Assembly (NCBI GenBank): GCA_902778265.1
Contig: CACYXI010000014.1
Location: 1 to 64,000 of the forward strand
Direction: 5' to 3'
Origin: an uncultured Bacteroidales bacterium
GTDB lineage: Bacteria; Bacteroidota; Bacteroidia; Bacteroidales; Bacteroidaceae
Length of the DNA stretch: 64,000 nucleotides
The notes beneath the pieces were generated by a model that worked only from the letters and a program-made list of their open reading frames with translations, did no database searches and was not told the origin of the DNA. This document shows, piece after piece, positions 26,247 to 35,832 of the stretch; positions within the stretch are counted from its first letter, which is position 1, and each line of letters starts with the position of its first letter. The translations under genes were made by a program, and so were the position numbers.

Positions 26247-26379
26247 TAAATTATAAAATGAAAAGTGAAAAATGAAAAATACAGATTAGTATTTTTTGTG
26301 TGTGGCCGTTACCTGTAAAAAGTAACTTGTATTTTTCATTGTTCACTTTTCATTTAATATTCATTTTTCATTTATTATT
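26247..26379. repeat. Mirror element, family A, between uraA and upp
   Basis: AATGAAAAGTGAAAAATGAA ... centre GTGTGTGGCCGTTACCTGTA ... TTGTATTTTTCATTGTTCAC. Sits inside a presumed operon and overlaps the uraA stop region. Confidence 0.75.
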
Positions 26380-27702
26380 ATTCGGTTTCTCCTTTCCCTT
26401 AAAGCTCTTCACCTTCATTCCGAGCTTCTCTGGGATAATGGCATTGAGGAAAATTCCGACGATGGCAGCGAGGGCAAGACCAGAGATGGTGATAGGACCT
26501 ATGCTTACACCACCTTGCTCGCTATACTGCACACCTATTGATATTACGAGAATAAGAGCCGCTACGAATACGTTTCTTGATGAAGAGAAATCAACGGATG
26601 TCTCTACGAGATTACGCACACCTACGGCTGAAATCATACCGTAGAGGATAAGGCTCACGCCACCGATAGTCGCTGCTGGCATAAGTCCTATGAGACTTGC
26701 AAACTTAGGGCAGAAGCTCAATAGTATTGCAAATACGGCTGCAAGACGAATGATGCGAGGGTCAAATACTTTTGTAAGGTTCAATACTCCCGTGTTCTCT
26801 CCGTATGTGGTATTTGCAGGTGCTCCGAAGATTGAGGCAAGGAAGGTGGCAAGACCATCGCCGCAGAGTGTACGATGAAGACCAGGATCCTTGATGAAAT
26901 TACGGTCCACGGTGCTCTGTATGGCACACATATCGCCTATATGCTCCATGATTGTTGCAAAGGCGATAGGGAATATTGCGATGACAGATGTGATGATCAG
27001 ATCGTAGTTCGGATTTTGCATTACTGCGAATGTCGTGCGATCCATTGATAGCGGCAATCCTATCCATGCAGCATCTTCTAACTGTCTGAAATCCACCTCT
27101 CCCATAGCTGCTGCAAGGGCGTATGATGCCACTACACCGAGAAGTATCGGAACTATCTTTATTATTCCCTTTCCCCAGATGGATGAACCTATCACAACCG
27201 CTATTGCCACGATGGCGAGAAGCCAGTTCTGCGAGCAGTTGTTAATGGCTGAGCCTGAGAGCGTAAGACCGATTGCAATTACCATCGGACCCGTCACTAC
27301 TGGTGGGAAGAATCGCATCACCTTCTCCGTACCGAACATTTTCAGAAGGAATGCCATGACGAAATACATCAATGCAGCTGCTGCCACACCTATACAGGCA
27401 TAGTTCAATGCCACGCTCTCCGTCAGTCCTTGCGCCATTCCCAATTGCTTCACGCTCGCATATCCACCGAGAAAAGCGAAGCTTGAACCGAGGAATGCCG
27501 GAACCTTGAATTGAGAGACAAAATGGAAAATCAGCGTTCCGATACCCGCGAAGAGTAGGGTAGAGCTGACATTAAGTCCGGTGATAAGAGGAACAAGCAC
27601 CGTAGCTCCGAACATAGCGAAGAGATGTTGGAGACCGAGGATAAAGAATTTTGGTTTGCCGAGACTGCGTGCATCATAGATGCCTTGACTTTTATTGCTC
27701 AT
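26368..27702 (-). CDS. uraA: Uracil permease, NCS2 family
   Basis: Proton-coupled uracil importer, 444 residues with about 14 membrane segments. Typical opening GLQHLFAMFGATVLVPLITG; conserved helix regions FPPVVTGPMVIAIGLTLSG and AFATIMEHIGDMCAI (Glu of the substrate site). NTTYGENTGVLNLTKV is the NCS2 signature. Upstream promoter at 27744-27775; upp lies downstream. Confidence 0.93.
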   Translation of the reverse strand: MSNKSQGIYDARSLGKPKFFILGLQHLFAMFGATVLVPLITGLNVSSTLLFAGIGTLIFHFVSQFKVPAFLGSSFAFLGGYASVKQLGMAQGLTESVALNYACIGVAAAALMYFVMAFLLKMFGTEKVMRFFPPVVTGPMVIAIGLTLSGSAINNCSQNWLLAIVAIAVVIGSSIWGKGIIKIVPILLGVVASYALAAAMGEVDFRQLEDAAWIGLPLSMDRTTFAVMQNPNYDLIITSVIAIFPIAFATIMEHIGDMCAIQSTVDRNFIKDPGLHRTLCGDGLATFLASIFGAPANTTYGENTGVLNLTKVFDPRIIRLAAVFAILLSFCPKFASLIGLMPAATIGGVSLILYGMISAVGVRNLVETSVDFSSSRNVFVAALILVISIGVQYSEQGGVSIGPITISGLALAAIVGIFLNAIIPEKLGMKVKSFKGKEKPNNNK

Positions 27703-27743
27703 TTTTCAGGATTTTAATATCAATCGAAATGTATAAATTTCTG

Positions 27744-27775
27744 CAAATGTAGTCAAAATATGCAGATTAAGCAAG
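27744..27775 (-). promoter_or_regulatory. Promoter of uraA-upp
   Basis: On the minus strand CTTG (27772-27775), 20 bases, TACATTTG (27744-27751). Confidence 0.6.
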
Positions 27776-27846
27776 CAATAGCATAAAAAATCATAATTGT
27801 GAGCCTTATTTTTCTTAAAATGCTCATTTTATTCCCGAAAAATACG

Positions 27847-27854
27847 TATCTTTG
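27847..27854 (+). promoter_or_regulatory. Promoter -7 box of the FNT gene
   Basis: TATCTTTG, followed by a leader built of GTAAAGT-type words (27866-27913). Confidence 0.55.
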
Positions 27855-27913
27855 TCCGACTTTTAGTGTAAAGTCTAAAGTTTAAATTGTAAAGATTAAC
27901 GTGTAAAGTTGAA

Positions 27914-28546
27914 ATGAACAAAGAAACAAAGGACTTCTATATACAATCGCTGCTTGCCGGAACACTCATCGGCATGGGCGACCTCGTGTATGTGGTCAGC
28001 GAGAGTCACATCCTTGGCTCGTTCCTCTTCTCGCTCGGACTTCTCAGCATCCTCATCAAGGGCTATCCGCTCTACACGGGTAGGATAGGATACGTTGAGG
28101 GCATGCGCGATCTCTGGAAACCTATCGGCGGAATGCTGCCAATCATCGTCATGAACTTTATTGGCATAGCTCTTGTATGTAGCCTTGCGAATGCTTCAAG
28201 GCTCGACCTCTCTGCCGTTGATGTCATGGTTAAGACGAAGGTGGAGCAGTCATGGTTCAGCGCCCTCTACCTCTCCTGGGGTTGTGGAGCAATGATGTAT
28301 CTCGCGGTCAATGGCTGGAGAAAGACCAGCAATCCTCTTACGGTCATCATGCCGATCATGTTCTTCATCCTCTGTGGTTTCGAGCACTGCATAGCCAACT
28401 ACGGATACTTCTGGATGTGGATCGCCCGTGACGGCTTTACCCACCTTGCCGACCGCATCATAGAGCTTCCTCTCGGCTTCTCCGTTAATCTCCTTATAAT
28501 GATCGTGGGAAATGCCCTGGGCAGTCTGACGTTCTCGAAGATTTAA
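27914..28546 (+). CDS. Formate/nitrite transporter family channel, short form
   Basis: FNT-family anion channel with six predicted membrane segments. The signature CGFEHCIANYGYF (near 154-166) carries the central pore His of FocA/NirC. The opening SLLAGTLIGMGDL fits the first helix. At 210 residues it is 50-80 shorter than usual FNT proteins, with short loops and little cytoplasmic tail. Substrate (formate, nitrite, other weak acid) is not clear; single gene. Confidence 0.8.
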   Translation: MNKETKDFYIQSLLAGTLIGMGDLVYVVSESHILGSFLFSLGLLSILIKGYPLYTGRIGYVEGMRDLWKPIGGMLPIIVMNFIGIALVCSLANASRLDLSAVDVMVKTKVEQSWFSALYLSWGCGAMMYLAVNGWRKTSNPLTVIMPIMFFILCGFEHCIANYGYFWMWIARDGFTHLADRIIELPLGFSVNLLIMIVGNALGSLTFSKI

Positions 28547-28549
28547 GGT

Positions 28550-28765
28550 AAGAAAAGGAGTAATAAGGAGTACAAGGAGTAGCAAGGAGTACAAGACGAA
28601 TGTCTTATGTTCGGAATAGGGCTTGGTGGAGTAGGGAATAAGGTTTGAATGTAAAAAACTCTCATCCTTCGTCCCTCACCCCTCAACAAGAAATACTATC
28701 GTTTTGTACTCCTTAAGCTTCGCAGAAGCGTCACTCCTTGTACTCCTTGCACTCCTAAAAAATAA
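28550..28765. repeat. Mirror element, family D (GGAGTACAA words)
   Basis: AGGAGTAATAAGGAGTACAA and GGAGTAGCAAGGAGTACAAG, centre with GAATGTCTTATG and TCATCCTTCGTCCCTCACCC, then TTGTACTCC words ending ACTCCTTGTACTCCTTGCAC. Fills the gap between the FNT and BI-1 genes. Confidence 0.8.
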
Positions 28766-28802
28766 ATAGTAAATTGTAAATAGTTAAATAGAAAATTTCT
28801 TT

Positions 28803-29534
28803 ATGGATTACAAAGATTTCGACCGCATGGTCAATGAGGCAGAGGGCAACTACACCCGCTCTTATCGCCCTTCTACAACTTTACCAGTATTGATGCGCAA
28901 GGTCTATACATGGATGGCTCTCGCACTCGTTATTACTGGCGTAACAGCCTATGGAGTGGCTACAACACCATCTCTCATTGAGGCTATTGTAATGAATCGA
29001 GTTCTGTTCTGGGGACTTGTGATCGCAGAGTTCGGACTCGTGTTTGGTATTTCTGGTATGCTTCACAAACTTAGTCTTGCCACCGCTACACTTATGTTCA
29101 TAGCGTATAGCGTGATAAATGGAGCATTACTGTCTGTTATTTTCCTTGTCTATACAATGGACTCTATCGGAATGGTATTCTTTATAACGGCTGCAACGTT
29201 TGGTGTGATGGCATTGATAGGATATACCACGAAGACGGATCTTACGAAAATGGGTAGTATTCTTTTCATGGCACTTATCGGACTTATCATTGCTACCGTA
29301 GTGAATATGTTTGTTCATTCTTCTGGCTTGCAGCTGATTATTAGCTATGCAGGTGTGCTTATCTTCGTAGGTCTTACCGCTTACGATACTCAGAAAATTA
29401 AGCAGATGCTCTATGAGCAAGATTCAGCCGACGAGAGTGCTCAGAAGCTTGCCCTTGTTAGTGCTCTCAGTCTTTATCTTGACTTCGTGAACCTCTTCAT
29501 CTATCTTCTCAGAATCTTAGGCAATAGAAAGTAA
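28803..29534 (+). CDS. Bax inhibitor-1 / YccA family membrane protein
   Basis: 243 residues, seven membrane segments. Characteristic: RKVYTWMALALVITGVTAYG in the first helix, GALIGYTTKTDLTKMGS-like loop (seen as MALIGYTTKTDLTKMGSILF) and the final VGLTAYDTQKIKQMLYEQ with NLFIYLLRILG. Family members act as pH-sensitive calcium leak channels or FtsH modulators; the role here is inferred. Followed by a terminator. Confidence 0.93.
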   Translation: MDYKDFDRMVNEAEGNYTRSYRPSTTLPVLMRKVYTWMALALVITGVTAYGVATTPSLIEAIVMNRVLFWGLVIAEFGLVFGISGMLHKLSLATATLMFIAYSVINGALLSVIFLVYTMDSIGMVFFITAATFGVMALIGYTTKTDLTKMGSILFMALIGLIIATVVNMFVHSSGLQLIISYAGVLIFVGLTAYDTQKIKQMLYEQDSADESAQKLALVSALSLYLDFVNLFIYLLRILGNRK

Positions 29535-29546
29535 ATATTACCACAT

Positions 29547-29584
29547 AAAAAAAGGCTCGCTTCATGCCGAAGCGAGCCTTTACT
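29547..29584. terminator. Bidirectional terminator after BI-1
   Basis: AAAGGCTCGCTT, loop CATGCCG, AAGCGAGCCTTT with flanking A/T tracts; lies between convergent genes. Confidence 0.88.
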
Positions 29585-29632
29585 ATCTACGTTAATCTTT
29601 ACACTTTAATCTAAAGACTATTAATCTAAAAA

Positions 29633-30436
29633 TTAATAGTCTTCATCATCACCTACATCCTCAGCCTCAAGACCGAGTTCATCAGGATCTGCATCGTATG
29701 TGGTGCGATAGCTCTCCTCTGTAAGCTTGTCATCATCGAATGCGTCGTCATCCTCGTCTGCCTTGTAGTAGTCGTCCTTGATATCTACATCCTCATCGCT
29801 ATCTGCATCATCATCCTCGAAGTGAACACCATCCTCATCATAGCGCATCTTCACCTTGACCATTTCTGGCTTCTCCTTGGCAAAGATGGCCTCAGTCCAA
29901 AGTCCCTTTGGAATCTCGAGTACGTCAAAGCCATCCTCGAGTTTCTTCTCATAGAGACCACCTGGCTTGTGCAGACGATCCTTTGGAAGGGTAGTGGTTG
30001 AAATGTCGAAACCGCTTTCAATGATATCCTTGATACTTTGTGAGAGTGAATCCCAGCCACCGCCGAAATTACGCTCGATAACCTCAAGGAGCTTTGCTGC
30101 TGAGATATGACGGATGTTCTCGTATGTAAGATCTGTGACGCGGAGGATAGGGCGTTTCTTGATGGCATACTTCACCTTGTTAGTCTCGTCAACGCGAAGT
30201 AGTCCGACGCACATACCGCGTGCCTCATATTTTCTGATGATTTCCGGGCGATCGACTTTAACCTCTTCAATCTCAAATGCAGAACGGAGAATAGTGATGT
30301 ATCGGTTGATATTCTCTGTCATGTCTGCATCCTTTTCCCCAGCACTCCAGATTCTGAAGACATCATTCTCCTGAAGCTCCCATACGTTACTCTTGTTGAG
30401 TGTCTTGAGTGTGATTAATTTCTTGTCAGTTGCCAT
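29633..30436 (-). CDS. Conserved-looking protein with a highly acidic tail, function unknown
   Basis: 267 residues. The N-terminal part to about 200 is mixed and globular (WELQENDVFRIWSAGEKDAD; LLRVDETNKVKYAIKKRPIL). From about 205 the chain is mostly Asp and Glu (DDDADSDEDVDIKDDYYK). The layout recalls acidic-tail RNA-polymerase-associated proteins, but I see no motif to support that. It has a consensus promoter of its own and a terminator beyond, so it is a single-gene unit. Confidence 0.75.
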   Translation of the reverse strand: MATDKKLITLKTLNKSNVWELQENDVFRIWSAGEKDADMTENINRYITILRSAFEIEEVKVDRPEIIRKYEARGMCVGLLRVDETNKVKYAIKKRPILRVTDLTYENIRHISAAKLLEVIERNFGGGWDSLSQSIKDIIESGFDISTTTLPKDRLHKPGGLYEKKLEDGFDVLEIPKGLWTEAIFAKEKPEMVKVKMRYDEDGVHFEDDDADSDEDVDIKDDYYKADEDDDAFDDDKLTEESYRTTYDADPDELGLEAEDVGDDEDY

Positions 30437-30478
30437 ATTATTTACAATTAGAATTTACAAAATTACTTATTTCGACTG

Positions 30479-30510
30479 CAAAAATACAACATATCGGGGT
30501 AACAAACAAA
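30479..30510 (-). promoter_or_regulatory. Promoter of the acidic-tail protein gene
   Basis: On the minus strand TTTG (30507-30510), 20 bases, TATTTTTG (30479-30486). Confidence 0.7.
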
Positions 30511-30527
30511 TTTTTTAGCGATTATTT

Positions 30528-30559
30528 TTTGTCGGATTGATATATATTTCTTAAATTTG
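30528..30559 (+). promoter_or_regulatory. Promoter of rarA
   Basis: TTTG (30528-30531), 20 bases, TAAATTTG (30552-30559), 24 bases before the start. Confidence 0.75.
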
Positions 30560-30582
30560 CATCCGAAATAAGTAATTTAGTA

Positions 30583-31854
30583 ATGAGTGAACCTTTGGCA
30601 GAGCGAATGCGACCTCGCACGCTCGATGAATATATTGGACAAAAGCATCTTGTTGGCGAGGGGGCAGTACTTCGCAGGATGATAGATTCCGGACATATCT
30701 CGTCTTTCATACTCTGGGGACCTCCTGGGGTGGGGAAGACCACTTTGGCACAGATCATAGCCAATAAACTTGATACTCCTTTCTATACGCTTTCCGCCGT
30801 TACCTCTGGTGTAAAGGATGTACGTGATGTCATAGAGAAGGCGAAGAATAACAGGTTCTTTGGCAATACGAGTCCTATACTCTTCATCGACGAGATTCAC
30901 CGTTTTTCCAAATCCCAACAAGATTCGCTTCTTGGGGCTGTTGAGCGAGGGGTGGTAACTCTTATTGGTGCTACGACCGAGAATCCTTCGTTTGAAGTTA
31001 TTCGTCCTTTGCTTTCACGTTGTCAGCTATATGTGCTGAAATCGTTGGAAAAGGCAGACCTTGAGGAACTTGTGAATCGCGCTATTACACAGGATGTTGA
31101 ACTTCGTGAGCGTGATATCAAACTTGAGGAGAGTGGGGCTTTGTTCAGATATTCTGGAGGTGATGCCCGTAAGTTGCTGAACATCTTACAGTTGGTAGTT
31201 GATTCTGAGAGTACCAAAGAGGTGGTGATAACCGACAAACTCGTGGAGTCACGTTTGCAACAGAATCCTCTGGCATACGATAAGGAAGGAGAAATGCACT
31301 ATGACATTATCTCTGCTTTCATCAAGAGTATTCGAGGTTCAGATCCTGATGCCGCCCTGTATTGGATGGCAAGAATGATAGAGGGTGGGGAAGACCCGCA
31401 GTTTATTGCCCGTCGTCTTGTTATCTCTGCTTCCGAGGATATAGGACTTGCGAATCCAAATGCCTTGCTGCTCGCAAATGCCGCCTTTGATGCTGTTATG
31501 AAGATAGGATGGCCAGAAGGTAGGATTCCGCTTGCTGAGGCTTGTGTGTATCTGGCAACAAGTCCGAAATCAAATTCTGCATATAACGGAATAAACGATG
31601 CCCTCCAACTGGTTCGTAAGACTGGTAATCTGCCTGTTCCTTTACATCTTCGTAATGCTCCAACACAGTTGATGGCTGATCTTGGCTATCACGATGGGTA
31701 TAAATACCCTCACGACTATCCTAATAACTTTACTCCACAACAGTATATGCCTGATAGCCTGAAAGATGAACGACTTTGGCGTGCACAGCATTCCCCTTCG
31801 GAGGAAAAGCAATATCAGAATATGTTGAAACTTTGGGGAGATAGGTTTAGGTAA
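30583..31854 (+). CDS. rarA: Replication-associated recombination protein A (MgsA/WRNIP1 family)
   Basis: AAA+ ATPase acting at stalled replication forks, 423 residues. Opening [20 protein letters not shown]; Walker [15 protein letters not shown] (near 46), Walker [10 protein letters not shown] (near 100), sensor [11 protein letters not shown], and the C-terminal tetramerisation region ([20 protein letters not shown]). Full length. Confidence 0.95.
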   Translation: MSEPLAERMRPRTLDEYIGQKHLVGEGAVLRRMIDSGHISSFILWGPPGVGKTTLAQIIANKLDTPFYTLSAVTSGVKDVRDVIEKAKNNRFFGNTSPILFIDEIHRFSKSQQDSLLGAVERGVVTLIGATTENPSFEVIRPLLSRCQLYVLKSLEKADLEELVNRAITQDVELRERDIKLEESGALFRYSGGDARKLLNILQLVVDSESTKEVVITDKLVESRLQQNPLAYDKEGEMHYDIISAFIKSIRGSDPDAALYWMARMIEGGEDPQFIARRLVISASEDIGLANPNALLLANAAFDAVMKIGWPEGRIPLAEACVYLATSPKSNSAYNGINDALQLVRKTGNLPVPLHLRNAPTQLMADLGYHDGYKYPHDYPNNFTPQQYMPDSLKDERLWRAQHSPSEEKQYQNMLKLWGDRFR

Positions 31855-31942
31855 TTGAAAATTGATGATTGACAATTGAAAATTGAAAATTGTTCTAAGA
31901 GTATACTAGGTAATTCGTAATTTGTAATTCGTAATTAAGAAA
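31855..31942. repeat. Word-repeat arms, family C (GTAATTCG) and AATTGAAAATTG words
   Basis: GAAAATTGATGATTGACAAT and AATTGAAAATTG followed by GTAATTCGTAATTTGTAATTCG. Only one-sided arms are seen. Lies between rarA and the TRIC-like gene. Confidence 0.6.
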
Positions 31943-31943
31943 G

Positions 31944-32561
31944 ATGTTAGGCGTAGATCATCTTTTGGTCATCATAGAGTTTCTTGGTACGTTTGCCTTT
32001 GCCATTTCTGGCATAAGACAAGCGGCAGGCAAGAACTTTGACTGGTTTGGTGGCTTCATCTGTGGCATAGCAGTTGCTATAGGTGGAGGTACTATACGAG
32101 ACGTGTTGCTTGGCGTGCGTCCGTTCTGGATGACTGCACCTATATATATAATATGTACCTTCATTGCTCAGTTGTTTGTGGTGGTCTTTTCACGGTATAT
32201 CAAGAAACTGGATAATGCTTGGTTCGTATTTGATACGCTTGGTCTTGCACTTTTCACTATTGCGGGAATGCAGAAAACGCTTGATATGGGGCATTCATTC
32301 TGGGTGGCAATCATAATGGGTACTATAACGGGAAGTGCAGGAGGCGTGATTCGTGATGTGCTTCTCAATTCCGTTCCTGTGATATTCCAGAAAGAGATAT
32401 ATGCTATGGCAAGCATTGTGGGAGGTGTGTTATATTGGCTGATGATATACCTTGGCGTGAATGTAACGATTTCAGCAACAGTATCTTTCTTCGTTATTGT
32501 AGCAATACGATTCTTTGCTGTAAAATATCATTTGGCATTGCCTAAGCTTAAGCAACTATAA
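31944..32561 (+). CDS. TRIC/YadS (UPF0126) family membrane protein
   Basis: 205 residues, about seven membrane segments, made of two internal repeats, each with a glycine motif: GGGTIRDVLLG (near 48) and GSAGGVIRDVLLN (near 131). Homologues form trimeric cation channels. Probably co-transcribed with rarA upstream and the HIT gene downstream. Confidence 0.9.
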   Translation: MLGVDHLLVIIEFLGTFAFAISGIRQAAGKNFDWFGGFICGIAVAIGGGTIRDVLLGVRPFWMTAPIYIICTFIAQLFVVVFSRYIKKLDNAWFVFDTLGLALFTIAGMQKTLDMGHSFWVAIIMGTITGSAGGVIRDVLLNSVPVIFQKEIYAMASIVGGVLYWLMIYLGVNVTISATVSFFVIVAIRFFAVKYHLALPKLKQL

Positions 32562-32592
32562 CGAAAAATATTAATCATAAAACTTATATAAA

Positions 32593-33012
32593 ATGTATAG
32601 TGATCCTAAGCAGTGTCTTTACTGCACAAACAATTTTGGTGATTTGATGATCGAGATTGCACATCTTCGTGTGTCTCGTGTTTTTCTTTTCAAGGAACAG
32701 ACCTATCGTGGTCGTTGTCTCGTGAGTTATGACAAGCATGTTAATGATTTGAATGAACTCACGGATGAAGAGCGTAATGACTTTATGGCAGATGTTGTAC
32801 AGACAACACGCGCTATGCAGAAGGCATTCAATCCAGAGAAAATTAACTATGGTGCATATAGCGATAAACTATCTCACCTCCATTTCCACCTTGCTCCGAA
32901 ATATGTAGATGGACCAGACTATGGTGGTGTGTTTCAGATGAACCCAGGTAAGGTGTATCTTACTGATGCAGAGTATCAGGAACTCATAGATAAGATAAAG
33001 AAAAATTTATAA
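32593..33012 (+). CDS. HIT-family nucleotide-binding hydrolase
   Basis: 139 residues. The histidine triad is HLHFHLAPK (near 96-104). The N-terminal CLYCTN could hold a metal. HIT proteins hydrolyse or transfer nucleotidyl groups; the substrate is not shown here. Terminator follows directly. Confidence 0.9.
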   Translation: MYSDPKQCLYCTNNFGDLMIEIAHLRVSRVFLFKEQTYRGRCLVSYDKHVNDLNELTDEERNDFMADVVQTTRAMQKAFNPEKINYGAYSDKLSHLHFHLAPKYVDGPDYGGVFQMNPGKVYLTDAEYQELIDKIKKNL

Positions 33013-33019
33013 AAACAGC

Positions 33020-33053
33020 AAAAAGGACTCATCATCACGATGAGTCCTTTTTA
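33020..33053 (+). terminator. Terminator after the HIT gene
   Basis: AAAAAGGACTCATC, loop, GATGAGTCCTTTTT. Confidence 0.9.
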
Positions 33054-33192
33054 ATCTTTTTTGTTTTCTAAAAGGTAATGTATTAGTCTGGTCGGTTTCT
33101 CACGAATAATAACCAGAACTGTTGACTTTATCTGTAAGTGGGTGCAAAATTATATATATTTTTTCATATTTGCAAGAAAAGTTGGGAAAAAA

Positions 33193-33224
33193 TTTTATTT
33201 TCTCGGAAAAAAACACTACCTTTG
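33193..33224 (+). promoter_or_regulatory. Promoter of the rhamnose operon
   Basis: TTTT (33193-33196), 20 bases, TACCTTTG (33217-33224), 54 bases before rfbD. Confidence 0.65.
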
Positions 33225-33277
33225 CAATCATATTTAAATTATTTGATAGATTAATATAAATCTTAACGAAAAAACGA

Positions 33278-34171
33278 ATGAATATTCTTGTAACTGGTGC
33301 TAACGGACAACTCGGAAACGAGATGCGTATTGTTTGTCGCAATAGTTCTGATAAATACATCTTTACAGATGTAATGGATATTGAGGGTGTTCAGACTACT
33401 CATCTTGATATTACTGATATAGAGGCTGTCCGTGCAATCGTGAAGGAAAACGATGTAAAATGTATCATTAATTGTGCTGCCTATACCAATGTGGATAAGG
33501 CGGAGTCGGATGAGGCTTTTTGTCGTGTGTTGAATGCTAAGGCACCAGAGAATCTTGCCGTTGTGATGGCTGAGGCTGACGGACTTCTCGTTCATGTCAG
33601 CACAGACTATGTGTTTGGTGCAGATCCGTATAATGTGCCTTGCAAGGAAGATCAGAAGGGAACTCCTACTGGTGTTTATGGCAAGACGAAGTTGGAAGGT
33701 GAGCAGGCAATCATCGCAAGTGGTTGTAAGTATGTGATACTTCGTACAGCATGGCTCTACTCTGAGTTCGGCAAGAACTTTGTCAAGACGATGCTGAACC
33801 TTACAGCTACAAAGTCACAGTTGAAGGTGGTCTTTGATCAGGTTGGAACTCCTACATACGCACTTGACCTTGCTAATGCTATCTATGCTATTGTTGATGG
33901 CAGAATGTACGAGGGTAATACTGGTATCTATCATTATTCAAATGAGGGCGTTTGCTCTTGGTATGATTTCACAAAGATGATCGCCATGTTGAGTGGGCAT
34001 AATGCTTGTGATATACAGCCATGCCATTCTGATGAGTTCCCAAGTCCTGTGGTACGTCCTCCTTATTCCGTATTCGACAAGACAAAGGTTAAGAATACAT
34101 TTGGAGTAAAAGTACCTTATTGGCTTGATTCTCTCAAAACCTGTCTTAATAATATGAACGAACTAAAATAA
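33278..34171 (+). CDS. rfbD: dTDP-4-dehydrorhamnose reductase
   Basis: Last step of dTDP-L-rhamnose synthesis, NAD(P)H-dependent. 297 residues, extended SDR: NADP loop GANGQLGNEMR (7-17), HVSTDYVFGAD (near 107), YGKTKLEGEQ with the Tyr-x3-Lys pair (near 130). First gene of the rfbD-A-C-B operon; rfbA follows after 9 bases. Confidence 0.94.
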   Translation: MNILVTGANGQLGNEMRIVCRNSSDKYIFTDVMDIEGVQTTHLDITDIEAVRAIVKENDVKCIINCAAYTNVDKAESDEAFCRVLNAKAPENLAVVMAEADGLLVHVSTDYVFGADPYNVPCKEDQKGTPTGVYGKTKLEGEQAIIASGCKYVILRTAWLYSEFGKNFVKTMLNLTATKSQLKVVFDQVGTPTYALDLANAIYAIVDGRMYEGNTGIYHYSNEGVCSWYDFTKMIAMLSGHNACDIQPCHSDEFPSPVVRPPYSVFDKTKVKNTFGVKVPYWLDSLKTCLNNMNELK

Positions 34172-34180
34172 CTCTATACA

Positions 34181-35086
34181 ATGAAAGGAATTGTTCTTGC
34201 TGGTGGTAGCGGTACAAGATTGTATCCTATTACAAAGGGCATCTCAAAGCAGTTGATGCCTATCTATGACAAACCGATGATCTATTATCCGATAAGCGTT
34301 CTTATGCTTGCCGGTATTCGTGACATCCTTATTATCTCTACTCCTTTTGATCTTCCTGGTTTCAAGCGTCTTCTTGGCGATGGAAGTGACTATGGAGTTC
34401 ATTTCGAATATGCAGAACAGCCTTCTCCAGACGGTCTCGCACAGGCATTTACAATAGGTGCCGACTTTATTGGCGATGATAGCGCATGTCTGGTTCTTGG
34501 TGATAATATCTTCCAGGGAACAGGTTTTTCAAAGATGCTTAGAGAGGCTGTTCGTACTGCTGACGAAGATAAGAAAGCAACTGTATTTGGTTATTGGGTT
34601 AATGATCCTGAGAGATATGGTGTTGCTGAGTTTGACAAGGAGGGTAATTGCCTTTCTATTGAGGAGAAGCCAAAGGATCCAAAGTCTAACTATGCCGTTG
34701 TTGGATTGTATTTCTATCCTAATAAGGTGGTTGAGGTAGCACGTAATATCAAGCCTTCTGCTCGTGGAGAGTATGAGATTACCACCGTTAATCAGAAATT
34801 CCTTGAAGATGGTGAGTTGAAAGTTCAGACTCTTGGTCGTGGTTTTGCATGGCTTGATACTGGTACTCATGATTCTCTTTCTGAGGCAAGTACATATATT
34901 GAGGTGCTTGAGAAGCGTCAGGGACTGAAGGTCGCTTGTCTTGAGGGTATCGCATACCGTAAGGGATGGATTGATGAGGAAAAGATGCGTGAACTCGCTA
35001 AGCCTATGCTTAAGAATCAATATGGACAGTATCTTCTCAAGGTTATTGATGAGGTGAAGAGATACGGAACAGGAATGGAAGCGTAA
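34181..35086 (+). CDS. rfbA: Glucose-1-phosphate thymidylyltransferase
   Basis: Makes dTDP-glucose from dTTP and glucose-1-phosphate. 301 residues. Nucleotide motif [13 protein letters not shown] (6-18) and [25 protein letters not shown] (near 106) holds the metal Asp; [14 protein letters not shown] is conserved. Full length. Confidence 0.96.
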   Translation: MKGIVLAGGSGTRLYPITKGISKQLMPIYDKPMIYYPISVLMLAGIRDILIISTPFDLPGFKRLLGDGSDYGVHFEYAEQPSPDGLAQAFTIGADFIGDDSACLVLGDNIFQGTGFSKMLREAVRTADEDKKATVFGYWVNDPERYGVAEFDKEGNCLSIEEKPKDPKSNYAVVGLYFYPNKVVEVARNIKPSARGEYEITTVNQKFLEDGELKVQTLGRGFAWLDTGTHDSLSEASTYIEVLEKRQGLKVACLEGIAYRKGWIDEEKMRELAKPMLKNQYGQYLLKVIDEVKRYGTGMEA

Positions 35087-35087
35087 A

Positions 35088-35232
35088 TAAGTGAAAATAA
35101 AAATACAAGCCCCCCTAAATTCCCCTGCATAGGGGGACTTCTTACCGCGAATCGGCTCTCTCCATACGCAGGGAGAGCGGGGAGAGGGTCTGTATTTTAT
35201 AATTTTTCATTTTTAATTTTATAATTTAAAAA
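35088..35232. repeat. Composite mirror element inside the rhamnose operon
   Basis: Short family A arms (AAAAATACAAG ... TGTATTTTATAATTTTTCAT) enclose an inner family B-like inverted repeat (CCCCCCTAAATTCCCCTGCA ... ACGCAGGGAGAGCGGGGAGA). It fills the 151-base gap between rfbA and rfbC. Confidence 0.7.
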
Positions 35233-35237
35233 TAATC

Positions 35238-35822
35238 GTGGAAGTAATAAAAACAGATATTGAAGGAGTGCTCGTTATAGAGCCTCGTGTTTTCAAGGAT
35301 GCGCGTGGATATTTCTTTGAGAGTTTCTCACAGAGGGAATTTGATGAGAAGGTAGGTGCAATTCTTGGTCATAAGATAAACTTTGTGCAGGACAACGAGT
35401 CTATGTCTTCCTATGGAGTAATGCGTGGTTTGCATTTCCAGCGTCCACCATTTACCCAGAGCAAACTCGTTCGTTGTGTAAAGGGTGCTGTACTTGATGT
35501 TGCAGTTGATATCCGTAAGGGGTCTCCAACCTACGGCAAGCATGTGTCATGCCTCCTTACGGAAGATAACCACAAGCAGTTCTTTGTGCCAAGAGGTTTT
35601 GCTCATGGTTTTGCCGTTCTTTCTGAGACAGCAGTGTTCCAGTATAAGTGTGATGAGTTCTATCATCCAGAAGCTGATGGTGGTATCTCTATTGTTGATG
35701 ACTCTCTCGGAATCGACTGGCAGATTCCTACGGATAAGGCAATCCTTTCAGAAAAAGACACCAAGCATCTTATGCTCAAAGAATTTGATAGTCCATTCGA
35801 TATTAACGTAAGCCTTTATTAA
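35238..35822 (+). CDS. rfbC: dTDP-4-dehydrorhamnose 3,5-epimerase
   Basis: Cupin epimerase, 194 residues, starting with GTG. Conserved: GVMRGLHFQRPP with the catalytic His (near 62), VDIRKGSPTYG, FFVPRGFAHGF with the second His, and YKCDEFYHPEADGG with the Tyr. Full length. Confidence 0.94.
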   Translation: MEVIKTDIEGVLVIEPRVFKDARGYFFESFSQREFDEKVGAILGHKINFVQDNESMSSYGVMRGLHFQRPPFTQSKLVRCVKGAVLDVAVDIRKGSPTYGKHVSCLLTEDNHKQFFVPRGFAHGFAVLSETAVFQYKCDEFYHPEADGGISIVDDSLGIDWQIPTDKAILSEKDTKHLMLKEFDSPFDINVSLY

Positions 35823-35832
35823 AACATAAAAT